In this document: in pieces, positions 11,420 to 23,002 of the stretch
Position numbering within the stretch: position 1 is the first letter of the stretch
How the letters are laid out: the number at the start of each line of letters is the position of its first letter
DNA from: Bemisia tabaci
Lineage: Eukaryota > Arthropoda > Insecta > Hemiptera > Aleyrodidae
Assembly: GCF_918797505.1 (NCBI RefSeq)
Contig: NC_092797.1
Location: 2,108,001-2,172,000 of the forward strand
Reading direction: 5' to 3'
DNA length: 64,000 nt
Translations under genes and position numbers: made by a program
Notes under the pieces: generated by a model
Seen by the model: the letters and a program-made list of their open reading frames with translations, nothing else
Databases searched by the model: none
What the model was told of the DNA's origin: nothing

Positions 11420-11568
11420 GGGAGGGGTGCATAAAGACGCATTTATTCGTGTTGAACACATTTTTTTGGAAAAGCCCTGTCAACACTACCCGTAAAAGTT
11501 CACGGAACTTTGCGCGAAAGTTAAGTTTCGTAAACCTATCTCTGTGTGGGCAAGGCCCTCCATGTTAG

Positions 11569-11752
11569 GCACAAAGCGTGAAGTATTCAAACAGTCTTGT
11601 AGGCGCTATGCGTTTCACGCTGACCGCACTATGTGTTTGGCGCAATGCGGGAAGTATTCATGCAGTCTCGTAGGCGCTATGCGTTTCACGCTGACCGCAA
11701 TGACCGCACTGTGTTTGATGCACGAGAAGTATTCGCGCAGTCTTGTAGGAGT
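11569..11752 (+). repeat. Minisatellite within the hAT copy, unit about 70-80 bp
   Basis: Three units with AAGTATTC..(A/G)CAGTCTTGTAGGCGCTATGCGTTTCACGCTGACCGCA. Same array as at 62985-63115. Confidence 0.8.
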
Positions 11753-12894
11753 TAATGACCAGCGCAACTGAGCCATTCTCCGCCTCTCCCAGGTTTCACA
11801 CAAAGTCACATTCAGAGTTTGTTTGAAAATTTTCGTTGGGTGAATCGTGTTCTGCGTCAGATTTTGCTTAGAAACGTGTATTGTATGACGACGTCATAAA
11901 ACGAATTTTTCAAAACGCAATATCTCAGTCAATATTGAACGTAGAAAGGTGCTGTTTAGGCTGATGCTAATGTTTTTAGCTGATCTATAGGAATCAAGCA
12001 CCAAAACACAGCGCTGTGACCAGCGCAACTGCCACATTCTCCATTGCAAAATGAAGTCCAATCTGTACCTTGTCTACTCGTACTCGTCTATTTTATATTT
12101 GTAATTTTTGCTTGGCTTTTTACTTCATTCAAGGGCGTTCCTCAATGTTTAATTAGATCCAACTAGGAAAGACTATGCCTGCGGAAGAGACGGAGAAAGG
12201 CAAGTAGCGTGGAGTGTCGTCCCACGCGGAGGCGTTTTAGACGGGAGCCGCGAAATTGGCGGCGCTTAACCCGCGCTACTTATGTCTTTGCCACCGAAAC
12301 CGGGCATCAATCACCGAGGCAGCTTTCGAGCGTCCTCCATCCCCCCCCCCCCTCGTTCACCGGGCCGCGCGCGCGGGCGGAGAACTTTCCAAGTGCGAGT
12401 ACGAGGAGGACGGCGACATGGATCTATCCGTGTAGATCCTCCGATAGCGCGCATTTCATGCTTCCGATCCACGCTAAACCCAATATCTGACGAATCCTGG
12501 GATTTGGGCGTTGTTATGGAGGCCAGGGCTCGTTGGAAAGTGGTCTTGTTGGGTTTTGATGAACATTGCCTCGTTTGAGTTTGATGGATGAACGACAGTC
12601 GATGCCGAACGTTGAACTTGGGTAGTTGAAGTTGGCCCGGCCCATTCGCCGTTTTCGTTTGTCACGACTTGGAAGTTGGAATGCTCCCACTCCTTTGTTG
12701 TCAAGACTCCGCCAAGACGAGGAGTTGGGCCTCGCACTCGAAATGTGGCTGTGGCATCCGCGATATCAAATATCATTGCTGTCCGAGCGATGATGTGTAA
12801 GGCTCAGCCAAAAGCTTCTTGACCCCAGTCTGGTAAGCTCGCATCTTTCATACCGTAATGCCCTCCAGAGTTTTAAACATATGTGTAGTGGTTG
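11753..12894. other. No gene recognised; G+C-rich patch 12200-12450
   Basis: GACCAGCGCAACTG occurs at 11757 and 12018. The 12200-12450 stretch is CpG-rich with a C run. Open frames here have no recognisable domains. Confidence 0.35.
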
Positions 12895-13545
12895 GGAGTT
12901 CAGGACTCCTAATCCTTCTCCTTCTCCTCCTCCCTCGTCTTTTCCATTTCCCTCTTTCTTCCTCCTCCCGTTTCTTTTTCCTTCTACCTCCTCCTCCACT
13001 TCTTACTCTGCCTCTTCTGTCTCTTATTTTTCCTCCTCTTTTACTTCCTTATTTTCCTCCTTCCCTCCTTTTCTTCCTCCTCTCCTCCCTCCTCTTCTTT
13101 CTTTACCTCCTTCCTTTCCTCCTCTTCCTCTACTTCTACCTCTTCTTCTTCTCCCTCCTTTCCTTCTTTCTCTTCTTCTTTGTATTCTTCCTCTTCCTCC
13201 TTTTCCTTTCTCTTCCACCTCTATTTTTCTTCTCTTTATTCTTCTTCTTCCTCCATCTCCCCCGCTTCCTCAGCTTTTCCTCTACTTCTTCCTCTCCTTC
13301 CTCTCCCTCCTTTTCCTTTCTCTTCCATCTTTAGTTTTTCTTATTCTTCTTCTTCCTCTTCTTCTTCTTCATCTTCTTCTTCTTCTTCATCTTCTTCTTC
13401 TTCATCTTCTTCGTCCACTCCGTCTTCTTCTTCTTCTACTTCGTCTTCTTCTTCTTCTTCTTCTTCTTCTCCTTCTTCTTCTTATTCTCCTGAATCATTT
13501 TACTCTCCTTCTCTTTTTCCTTTGTTGCCATCACTTCTTTTTAAC
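12895..13545 (+). repeat. 650-bp polypyrimidine tract (CTT/CCT)
   Basis: Almost pure C/T on the plus strand, changing from CCTCCT-rich to (CTT)n near 13340. Long Ser, Leu and Phe open frames across it are compositional artefacts. Such purine/pyrimidine tracts can form triplex DNA. Confidence 0.9.
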
Positions 13546-14480
13546 TAGGTGAGTGATGCGGCCCGTTAGTAGTATGTACCAAAGACATTCGAAAAAAATA
13601 AATGTCCTCCGACATGAATTTTTCTCACAAACGATGACTGTTTATTTTATGAACCGAGTTATTTCCCGGAAATAAGAGGTAACACTCTTCCTCCTGAGGA
13701 ATGCATTCCTGAAATCCGGCAACAACGATGCTCGAATAAGGAACCGCGAGTCAGAAGTCGGGTCTCCTCTTTGGCCGGGACCGCGGCCGTCCCAATCTTT
13801 TCGAGGGGGCCCGCGCTGATAATGCACATTTAACATGCCAGCCGGGACGGGCAAGGTTGCCAGATTCATCGCATAAAATTCGGATAGTTTATTGGAGTTT
13901 AAACGGAGGAAGAAGCTGATAATCAACACTATCTGGCAACAATGGGGGGCGTCGCGACGGCAGTGACGGCACACGCTGCCATGGCCATAACGCCATATTC
14001 GGAGGCTAGGGTAATGATACACATTAAACCGGGAGAAAGTCGCCCCTCCCCCTACACCCCTCCCCCGCACCCACTCCGGACTTTATTTGAATAATCGGCC
14101 GGAGATAAAGCCAAGATAGAGGAGCGGAGAGTTCGGGCTTTTCGTCGCCTCGTGACCTTTCCATCAGCTCCAAAAGAGGCCGTTATCGGGTCACCTTATG
14201 GTGCATCCTCTTTGCCGTGTGGTCGACGGGAGGTGGATCTGGGGGGTTTGCCCCCGCCAAGGGCAGTTTCGGGGTCCCCACCGGGAAATTCTTATAATTA
14301 GGTGCTCCTAGAACGGAATTTGCGGCTGGTTTTATGCCATTTTTAAAAAAATCCTCGTAAACACCCGAGCGCCGCCACTGTTGCAAAATATGAAATGATA
14401 AAAAATATGAATGCATTTTTAATTGAAACGGACCACAGTCCTTTCAACCGTGGGTAGTCATATCAATGGCTAAATTGATA
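13546..14480. other. No gene recognised
   Basis: G+C-rich at 13720-13850 and 14030-14080. 13853-13942 (GGTTGCCAGATT ... TATCTGGCAACAATGG) resembles 652-728 and may be a short inverted-repeat element. A 142-codon minus frame (14070-13642) shows no known motif. Confidence 0.35.
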
Positions 14481-14588
14481 TTTCTGCCAAACGGAACTAT
14501 GTGCATCATGACGTAAGCCCTGTTATGCATATATTCTTGTGGGTCTCAGAGCTCGTGCCTTATTGTACATAGTTCCGTTCGGCAGAAA
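14481..14588. mobile_element. Short foldback related to the GGAACTA family
   Basis: TTTCTGCCAAACGGAACTAT and its mirror ATAGTTCCGTTCGGCAGAAA flank a core with GTAAGCCCTGTTATGCATA. Core and ends resemble parts of 56840-57030. Confidence 0.6.
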
Positions 14589-15576
14589 TGCGTCCAATGG
14601 CAAAACCATGTACCTCCATTTGCAACATTGCAGACTTCCTGACTTGGCAGGACCTGGGGAGAGAGGGAGATATTTTTCATGGGGGACAAAGTGCAGACTG
14701 GCAAAATTTTATGAAAAATAAAATCTTGGATTTTCACGTGAAATATTTCATGAAATTTCAGGAATTTATGAAAGATCTTGAAAAATACCGGTTCCTTTTC
14801 ATGTTCCGCAAAATGTGAAAATGATGACTTTTTTCTATTTTTGTGTGTTTGAGTGCAGGTTGCATACTCTAGCCCCTGAAAATATGAAATATTTTACGGC
14901 CTCGTGAAATTTCATGAAATATTTCACTGAAATTTCCAATCTTTCATTTCTTTCTTACGTTCCATGCCACCCTGACAAAGTGGGATGGTGATAAGAATAT
15001 AGGAGCATGAGATTGCAAAGCACAACTCGACATAGCGGTGCGGATACTACCAATTGCAATGTCTTACACTTGTTAGTTATATCTCTAGCCCTCATCTAAA
15101 GTGCGTCGCTACAGAGATTAGAAAACAATCATTTCATAACCTCCTGAACACATATTTAATATCGGAACACGATGCTTGCCCAAGATAGGATCTTTGTCCC
15201 GGTGGGCTTCCTCATCTGATTCAGGGGCTATCAAAAGGCAACAAGTCCATTTTCAGTTGACCTGTAGTTAGCATGGATTTCTATGTTCTTCGGGGCCTTT
15301 TGAAAATAACTGATGCATCCTTCCGAAAGTCGCAAGAAAGGGGAGGTCCGACTCCTAGCAACTTTACAACTTACTCCTGGCATAGGTCTGACCACCATGA
15401 CGGTGCATTCGGGGCATAGTTTGAAGTATAGTGTGGTAAGAAACTACAGTGGAAGAGAATCGAATCGGGTTTTTTTCCGGAAAAGACCCTACTCAAAAAT
15501 ACTAAAAATTCTATTTCACGCCTCCATTTCTAACGCGCATCCTTTAATCATTTTCCAATTTTTTAGCACTATCGTG
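14589..15576. other. No gene recognised
   Basis: 14705-14960 is rich in the words TGAAATATTTCA and ATGAAATTTCATGAAA. Otherwise featureless. Confidence 0.4.
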
Positions 15577-15590
15577 TGAGGAGCTTGGAG

Positions 15591-16547
15591 CCCTGGTAAA
15601 AATTGGCGATAGGAGCTGCGTTTCAAAATACCATAGGAGTTCTTATAGCCGACTAAAGATGACTATTGAAAATCATATAGCTGACTGTAGAAAGCGGAGC
15701 AAATCATATAGCCGGGCTATACGAAGCTACAAAAAAGTATACAGTCGGGCTATAGTTCCTATCGCCGGGCTTTACGCTTTATCGCCATTGGCTATAAGAG
15801 GCTATAAGAAATTGTGTAGAAATTCGTGTGCTTTGGAAATCATTAAGTTTGATACGGAACTATCTTAATATTTACTAAACACACATTATATTTTCCTTTA
15901 AAACATTTTTTTTTTCATCAATTAAAATGAGAATAGTCCATACAGAGTGAGCAAACATTTCAAAATCACGAGTTAAAAAACGCTGACTCCGCGAGATTAA
16001 ATATTAGAGCCTAACACAAAGCGGAGCGGCGGCGCACTGGCGCCTACAAACCTAACAGGGATACTTCACGCATTGCGCAATGCGTGAAGTATCCCTGTTA
16101 GGTTTGTAGGCGCCAATGCGCGTTCAGCGTGCCTGCCCGCGCCGCAGCGTACCTGCCCGCGCCGCAGCGTACCGCGGCGCTTGAAGCAACTATTTCACAC
16201 CAGAGGTATTGCACAGTATCAAAAGAAATTGAAGGCGCTTCAAAATATTAAGAATGACAAGCATCCTTCAAAAGTACGGAGCTTTCCTTGCAAAATAAAT
16301 CAAGATACTACGGCACAAAAAGAGAGCGGTAGTCCAGAAACTAACCAAGTCCTAGTATCCGTAATTATTAACGTTTAGCATAAACTTTATCGTCTGGCTG
16401 TTGCTTAATCGCCATCGGCTATAAAAGGCTATAAGAAATTGTACAGCCGGCTACAGAAGCTATTGGAAATCTTACAGCCGGCTCTTGGTCTATAGTATTT
16501 TGGAACGCACATTCTTACCACTTTTTTACCTCCAATTTTTACCAGGG
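15591..16547. mobile_element. CCCTGG element with central 78-bp perfect palindrome
   Basis: 957 bp, termini CCCTGGTAAAAATTGG and CCAATTTTTACCAGGG. It is inserted in the preceding element, whose empty site GCTTGGAGGACAAGG survives at 61874-61888. The comparison implies a 2-bp duplication (ag), or 3 bp (gag) if the terminal G is host. Interior has repeated CTATAGCCGGCT-like words and no ORF of note. Confidence 0.8.
16038..16115. repeat. Perfect 78-bp palindrome (2 x 39 bp, no loop)
   Basis: Centred on TTGCGCAA at 16073-16080. Arms run outward through TGCGTGAAGTATCCC and TTAGGTTTGTAGGCGCC. With one mismatch pair the symmetry extends to 16032-16121. Confidence 0.95.
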
Positions 16548-16934
16548 AGGACAAGGCGCATAAGTGCAATTTTTAAAAGAAAATTGATATGTTCATGAAC
16601 TCAACTAAAACTAGTTTGAAAGTATGGACTCAACTAAAACTAGTTTGAAAGTATGTTCTGTGAAAAATTCACAACTAAAATCCAACTTTAAAGCACCAAA
16701 AAGTGAGTTCAAACTTTCGTCCCATCATAAGGCTCCTTGTAATTTTGAAACTTTAGACAAATATTTCCTGAAATAGCAGAAACTGCACTTATGCGCCTTG
16801 TCCTCCAAGCCCCTCATGTAATGCTCTCATGAGTCGTTTTGCCAAAATGTTGTGCGCTGCCGGCATTAGTTCTGAGAATTCTGGTCAATCTTCCCGCATG
16901 CTAATTTGAATTTTCTTTCTATTTTGACGGCAAC

Positions 16935-17065
16935 CCCCCGTAGTTAATCCGTCATTTCCCACTTAGTCCATATCAACCACCTGCTTCCACCAGTGGAATC
17001 ACTCCATTTTCCTCAGGTCCTCTTTGCCTATCGCTTTGCTTATCAATTTCAATAATCAGCCTGCT
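16935..17065. mobile_element. Right half of a GATAGACAAAG hairpin element
   Basis: Ends CTTATCAATTTCAATAATCAGCC preceded by CTCTTTGCCTATCGCTTTG. Compare 36427-36701, 49360-49570 and 59155-59393. The left half is absent. Confidence 0.5.
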
Positions 17066-17223
17066 GTGGAGAACAAATCCAAGTTCCAAACGAACGACCA
17101 TTTCCGTCCAATTCTTCGTGCGCGTCATCAAGGAAAAATGGGTGTCCATTTGGCGAAGGTCGGAAAAATATGTCTCGAGATTCGGAAACCGAAATGGCAC
17201 TCATCGTTCATACGTGACGTGTA

Positions 17224-17476
17224 CTGCCGTGCTACGGAAAAACGCCGTATGAACATTCGAGAGTTGCCGAATTTCCCTCGATAAAATGTATATTTTTTAG
17301 GAAAGTTATGAATACTTTTCCTTTAAATTTTTAGAATCTTCAGGTAAAATTGCGAACTAAACTATCTAAAAAATTGGGAGGAAAATATTCATAAATCGAC
17401 CAGGAAATTCGCGGTTTATTCAAGGAAATTTGGCGACGCGTGAAGGTCCATACAGCGTTTTTCCTTAGCGCGGCAG
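17224..17476 (+). mobile_element. CTGCCG MITE (flanks tgta/tata)
   Basis: 253 bp, CTGCCGTGCTACGGAAAAAC to CTTAGCGCGGCAG. The left flank is tgta where the allelic copy has tata, so the original duplication was tata. Confidence 0.85.
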
Positions 17477-17731
17477 TATAAACAAATCGACGGAAGAACT
17501 GGAAAGAGAGCCCAAGTCCCGTTCCTGAAGCCTCTCGAAATGCTCAATTTATTACTGTCATCGGTGGCTCACAAGAGTTCAATCTGTGATGAAGTGCTTT
17601 TCGCTCACTGGTACAATTTCCACGCCGCGATGCAAAATCCAGGTGGAGAACACTCATCGTCCAGACCGCCGCACAGTGGATCGTGTCAATACGAGAGCTC
17701 GGACAAAATTTGAAAACTTTAAACGCTTATA

Positions 17732-17983
17732 CTGCCGTGCTAAGGAAAAACGCCGTATGAGCCTTCAGGCGTTGCCAAATTTCCTTTGATAAAACGCGAA
17801 TTTCCTGGTAAATTTATGAATATTTTCCTCCCAATTTTTCAAATAGTTTAGTTAGCAATTTAACCTAAAGATTCTGGAATATAAAGGAAAAATATGCCTA
17901 ACTTTCCTAAAAAATATAGATTTTATCGAAGGAAATTTGGCAACTCTCCAATGTTCATACGGCGTTCTTCCTTAGTACGGCAG
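17732..17983 (+). mobile_element. CTGCCG MITE, target duplication tata, empty site known
   Basis: 252 bp flanked by tata (17728-17731, 17984-17987). The related foldback at 3805-3816 shows the same sequence with a single tata and no insert. Confidence 0.9.
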
Positions 17984-19215
17984 TATAACTCCATTTTTCC
18001 ACAGCTTCGAGGTTCTAAAAGTGGTTCCAACGTTTTCCGCGTGCAATTTTCTTCCAAAACCACCCCTCAAAATTTTAAAAGTGAGGAAATAAACATCAAA
18101 ATTTGGAGTTTTAGTCAAAAATTTCATGTCCGACCTCTCTATTTGGCTCGATCCAGTGTGCGTCGATGCGAGCACCGATGACAAGGAAAATAAATTTGGC
18201 AACCTGGTTTAGAGGTTACAGTAATAACAGGAGCACTCCTTCTCGATGCTTGAACAGTGATGGATTAGACGACTTCCCAACGCACAGTGCATTCACTGAG
18301 GGTCTCAATTTTTTCAGCCACTCTCTACACTCAAAATATCAAATTGGTACTCGAGAGCAAAAAATGCATACAAAATAAATGGTTATCAAACTGAGATACG
18401 TGCTTTTTAACTGTAGACATTGATTTACTGACCTAGTAAAATTACCTACTTTTTTGATGCCTCAAATTTTTCGAATATTCACATGAATGGATTTTTGAAA
18501 ATAGCAAAAGAAAGTTTGTAAAAATACTTTTAAAATATTTTTGTACTTGGATCATTATGAAATTTTAAAAATAATTATTACAACATTTTTCCAATAATTT
18601 ACTGACAAAATCAATACCGGATTTGTCATTAGGCTACATAGGCTGTAAAGTAAGGGCGCAACACTCTGAGGGGCGCGACATCTTTGGCACTTACTTCCCA
18701 AATTTCAGTGCCCTGCTTGTATTAAACATTTATGTTTCGTGTCTTTCGTCACTTCGTAACTTCCAAATCCAATTTTCCCACGGCCTCAATATTTCTGCAA
18801 TTGGTATCTCAAAACTATTCAAATCATTTTTGTAAAGGAGGATTTGAAACTTTTTATCTTGCGTTTTACCCACCTAATATCCTTCTTTCTTGGGGCGCCG
18901 GGACAAGAGTGCCTACTTTTGGGGCACCGATCCAATTTCAGCCGAAGGCGCTTACAATATAACTGCAAAATGGTGACCAAGAGTATCTTAACCATCGTGA
19001 ATAAATTTCGAAAATATTGCTGAAATACTTCCGATTTACATGACCTATACCTGAATCCATCTCCACCTGCCCACTTGCATTTGCGGATTCAGGCTCTTCG
19101 AACGGAGGGGGCAAAAGTGGGGTTGGGGGGCTTCCTCCAGAAAATTTTCGGCATTTTAAAGCACCCTATCTAATATGCAGTTTGAGTCAGTTTCGTCATG
19201 AATAATTACCAAATC

Positions 19216-19390
19216 TGAGCGTTCTCCCTTCTTTTCTCCATTCCTTCTTCCTTCCTTTCTTCCCTTTTTCCTCTTCCTTTCTTTCTTCCCTTTTTCCTCT
19301 GCCTTCCTTTCTTCCCTTTTTCTTCCTCCTTTCTTTCCTCCCTTTTTATTCTTTCTTTCTTTCTTCCCTTTTTCTTCCTCCTTTCCTCAG
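19216..19390 (+). repeat. Pyrimidine tract CTTTCTTCCCTTTTTC
   Basis: Degenerate repeat of about 32-36 bp. Same tract at 25582-25757 in the other copy. Confidence 0.8.
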
Positions 19391-21229
19391 GCGCACAAGG
19401 GGGCGCACGCCCCCTACGCCCCCCTTGGCTACGCCTGCCCACTCCTCCGTAAAACAGTTACAATCTTAGTTGTTTTACTTTCACGCTCCTGAGGGCGTCT
19501 TCGTTGAATCAACTGTGCGGTGAGCATACAGTCCATTTTGCAATTATTTTTCAAATTAATCTGACAAACGGTGAGATTTTACCCTTGTCCGTCTCCCATC
19601 CTAGGTCGGTCGTTGGTGGTCAAGCTGGATCCACTTCTCTTTCAGCGATCGGCTGCGGCTCCGGCTGGTATGGAACAAATTAGCGCCAATATTCATGCAT
19701 CCATCAACTTTCTCAGTAAACGTTCAACGTACACAATGATCATGACAAGCTACAATAGTCTGGATAATATAATGATGCATGTAAAAAAAAGCTTAAGCGG
19801 CGATTTTTCTGCGCACTGTTTTGCAAAAATATTTTTTCCTCACCTCAAAATTTTGAATGAAGAAAGTGTGCAGCTACTCCGGCTAAAACTCATTTTTTCC
19901 TTTAGTCGTTTCTTGAACAGCTTCGCTCCTTTGGAGGCCCTGCATGCTTTACATTGCGATTAAGGGAAGTTTAAGGGATTTATTCTGGCTATAGACGAGA
20001 AGTTTTTTAAATATTCAAAAAATTGAAAATTGAAATTGTTTTTGGACAAAAATTAAAAAAATTTCACTGAAAAGGCCCTTGGACCGATGTTTTATTTTTT
20101 TTTTTTCTAATAAGGTAATCAAAGAAAAATTTCTCTTCTATGGTTAGAGAAAAATTTAAGAAAGTTAACATAGAAAATTCTTAGGCAAATTCATAAAGCA
20201 GATTCTGAGAAAAGTGTACCTTATGGTCAAAAAACGTTGTTTTGAGAAAAATCTCTTCAAAGTTTTGGGTGGGGTGAAGGAGTGGCGTTAGATGAGGGTG
20301 CCGGAATGCCGGATTGCATTACTCCGTTTGTCACAACACATAGCAGATAGAATAATGATCAGATTTAAAAAAAAATGAACCTAACTCGATTATTCTGCTC
20401 TATCAGGAGAATATTCCATGTGCATAAATAAATTTTAAAATCGGCTTCCGTATTTTCGAAAAAATGAAATGTAAGCGATAATTTTGAAACACTGCAGTAT
20501 AGATACGTGGTTTCTCACCTTTGCCATCGATGTATCCTGCGGCGTTTTGACTCTTACCTTATCCGGTGGTCCATTACTTAATAGAGAGTAATTTTTTTCC
20601 TCCTGCATAAGGCCTTTCTTTGATGAGCCATTCTTTTCCGCATGCAAGAAAGTGCAGAGCAATGAGATTAAACTGCGTGCGAAGACGAAACAGGAACCCG
20701 CACGAGAGAGACAGAGTGCAAATCTCCTTCTCACAGCATGATTCGGATGGAAAAATCACGTACCTGTACTTAATCGCAATTCTCCGCTCCTGGAACCTGG
20801 AAACAGCGTCTACGTGAAGATGCCCTCCCCCCCTCGCTCACTGCCGTATTACACCTCAATATTATTGACACACGTATGTTATTTAGCAGCTTCACTCGCA
20901 GCGCGCAATAAAAATAAAACTAGTAATAACAGTGCTTACAAGCGTCTGTGTCTCGCTCGTCTAGGATTGGCTCCTCAGGAGGGGTGTGTGTAGTTCTCGT
21001 TAAATTAACATATTTTCCGCTGTGAAAAAGAATGTTCGATTCCTTACAAATTAATGAGCCACTGTTAATTGGATGGCTCTAAGGCCAAGAGCCTTAGAGC
21101 CGCGCTCTCTGTGCCGAGAAATTGAATGGTAAAGCTTTATCAGTTGTTTTGCTGATGAGTTGATGTTTGAATAGCACTTAGGGCCATTTTGGACAAAATG
21201 CAGAATTTGCAGATGTCTGAAATTTTATA

Positions 21230-21507
21230 AATTTCATGTTTAAGATGAAGTTACAAAGAGAACTGAGCCCGAGAGTATCCTTGATTTTTAAATTGACTAA
21301 TTATTGGAGGAAATATGACAAAATAACCGAGTCTGCTAAAATGCATGTATTTAAATGAGAAATTCCGCCAGATGACGTCACAATGCGGTACATTTTCGAC
21401 CTTTCTTTTCGCCGGAGGGTTCTATGTGATTTCCAAACTTCAAACACATATATTTCTCAAAATAGTAAAAACTGCACTCACGCTCCTTGTATTCCAAGCT
21501 CCTTCAT
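21230..21507. mobile_element. Diverged TGAGG..CCTCA element
   Basis: Right end AAAAACTGCACTCACGCTCC then TTCCAAGCTCCTTCA, and the internal TTGACTAATTATTGGAGGAAATAT matches 61990-62010. The left end is indistinct. Confidence 0.5.
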
Positions 21508-21715
21508 AGAGAAAGGTGGTTTCGCACTTTGGCCACGGATAGTTAAATTTTTAACCAGGGTCGTAAAAGGCGCTTTCCCCGGACACGGATTCCTCGCGGA
21601 GGCGTGAGAAAAAGCTTCAAAGGTTGATTGGTGCCTGATGCAATTGGATTGTTTTACAATAAAAAGAGAAAATGCCTGGAATGAGACGTTACGTCGGCGT
21701 CGGCGGTGTCCATTT

Positions 21716-21968
21716 CTGCCGTGCTAAGGAAGAACGCCGTATGAACATTCGAGAGTTGCCAAATTTCCCTTGTTAAAAGACGTATTTTTGACATTATTTA
21801 TGCATATTTTTCCGCGAAATTTTCAGATATTTTAAATTAAATTGTGTGCGAAATTGTCTGAAAATTTTGGAAAATAATGTTCACAATTTTCCCAGTAAAT
21901 TCGGTTTTTATTGTAAGAAACTTGGCAACGTCTGAAGGCGCATACGGCGTTCTTCCTGAGCACGGCGG
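21716..21968 (+). mobile_element. CTGCCG MITE, target duplication attt
   Basis: 253 bp flanked by attt at 21712-21715 and 21969-21972. Right terminus ends CACGGCGG instead of CACGGCAG. Confidence 0.85.
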
Positions 21969-22349
21969 ATTTGGAGCGGGAGCGGGCGAGTAAGCGGGTA
22001 GCGGGAGCGAGTCGGACGATGCCGAGCAAGGTCATAAAGTCACGCAACACAACTTTCTTCCCATTTCGGTAGCTCCTCCGCCAACTCTCATCGCCACTTG
22101 CAGAATTCCTTCGAACGCCATCACTTTCTTTGCAAGAGGCATAGTCTCCCCAATTTGGGCGCATCCCTAGTTACATAACAATCTCTACAACCCAATTTTA
22201 CATTACAACAATTTCGATATGAAAATACATTTGCAATAAAATCGCGGTTTTTTCGACGGCGATTCATCGCAATGTTATCGAACAAAATATCGCGATAAAT
22301 TGGAACTAAATTTCGATTTTATCGCACGCGAATTCAGAGAGATAATGTT

Positions 22350-22514
22350 TTTTTTATTTTTTTTTTATTACTTACAAGTGAGCTTTCATAATGAACTTAT
22401 TTACATATTATATATAACGAATTAAAATTAATGGTTCAGACCGAGGGGCTGGCCAGTTCCCACGGCTTTACCTTTTTGAGGCGTCTGTATTCGTTGGAGT
22501 TGTCTAATAATTGA
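22350..22514 (-). pseudogene. LINE ORF2 C-terminus, second assembly copy
   Basis: Counterpart of 28704-28863 in the upstream duplicate. The minus strand encodes the same LINE C-terminal residues (LLDNSNEYRRLKKVKPWEL) with its stop at 22436-22438 and a longer T run at 22352-22371. The hAT element starts at 22523 after the same attgcctc flank and is cut off by the N gap, so the upstream part of the LINE is missing here. Confidence 0.78.
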
Positions 22515-22522
22515 ATTGCCTC

Positions 22523-23002
22523 CAGGCTCGGACTGGCCATAAGGCCAATCTGCCATTGGCAGATATACGCCCCCTTTGCGCGCCGAAAACGCGCCCCTCT
22601 TACAGATAGCGAAAGAGGAAGAAAAAAAATTACGACCGAGAATATGTGACAAAAATTTCTTAAATGAATGGAAGAAGAGAGAGTTAGGAGTAAAGAAAGG
22701 TGCTTTAACGCATGATAGTGGTGAACAGAGGTCCAAGAACTACTTTCTGAAGCGTTAGCAATTTTCTTTGAAATTTTTTCCTTTTTCTTGACATACAGGC
22801 GCTATATTATCCCCCTCCTTCATTCGCTTTGTGTAACACCTTTAGAAACGATAGCCGGTTCGATTTTTAGACATACGCATCCTTTATAGATCTCTTAAGA
22901 GACTTTTAAACATATTTCCTCCTTTTCAAATGACTATTGCTTTGGACATACCATAGCATAGCTCGGGCAAACTTAACCTTAATTTATCTCACAATTCAAA
23001 AA
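22523..23002. mobile_element. hAT element, left part, cut by the gap
   Basis: Begins CAGGCTCGGACTGGCC after attgcctc. Same as 28872 onward in the other copy, with small indels; its right end is lost in the N run. Confidence 0.8.

Larger units (their letters stand above)
8917..11752 (+). mobile_element. hAT-like element (truncated) carrying a nested foldback
   Basis: 8917-9028 matches 62644-62755 (GGGCCGGATTTACCTACTTG, then CCATGGGCCGCCTGTATTTTG). 11420-11752 matches 62750-63115, including the GCGTGAAGTATTC minisatellite. The two parts were one element before the foldback at 9029-11419 entered. The right terminus present at 63400-63459 is missing here. Confidence 0.75.
15577..16816. mobile_element. 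TGAGG..CCTCA element, interrupted; probable 2-bp target duplication
   Basis: TIRs read TGAGGAGCTTGGAG and, after the insert, GACAAGGCGCATAAGTGCA; the far end reads TGCACTTATGCGCCTTGTCCTCCAAGCCCCTCA. tg flanks each side. An uninterrupted relative lies at 61868-62303. Confidence 0.65.
17137..23002 (+). repeat. 5.87-kb duplicate, copy 1 (end of upstream contig)
   Basis: Matches 23503-29349 in direct order with scattered substitutions and small indels (offset drifts from 6366 to about 6347). It ends exactly at the N run. Contents, apart from the elements listed, are unrecognised: repeated CTTTCTTCCC tract 19216-19390, unassigned frames near 18623-18962, 19571-19963 and 21832-22164. Confidence 0.95.

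Noticed and set aside
12858..13552. Long Ser-, Leu- and Phe-rich open frames (up to 223 codons)
   Set aside because: Translation of a CTT/CCT tract in every frame; no protein-like composition.
19571..19963. 130-codon frame that recurs at 25937-26341
   Set aside because: The copies differ by an indel that changes the C-terminus; no domain, so chance is more likely.
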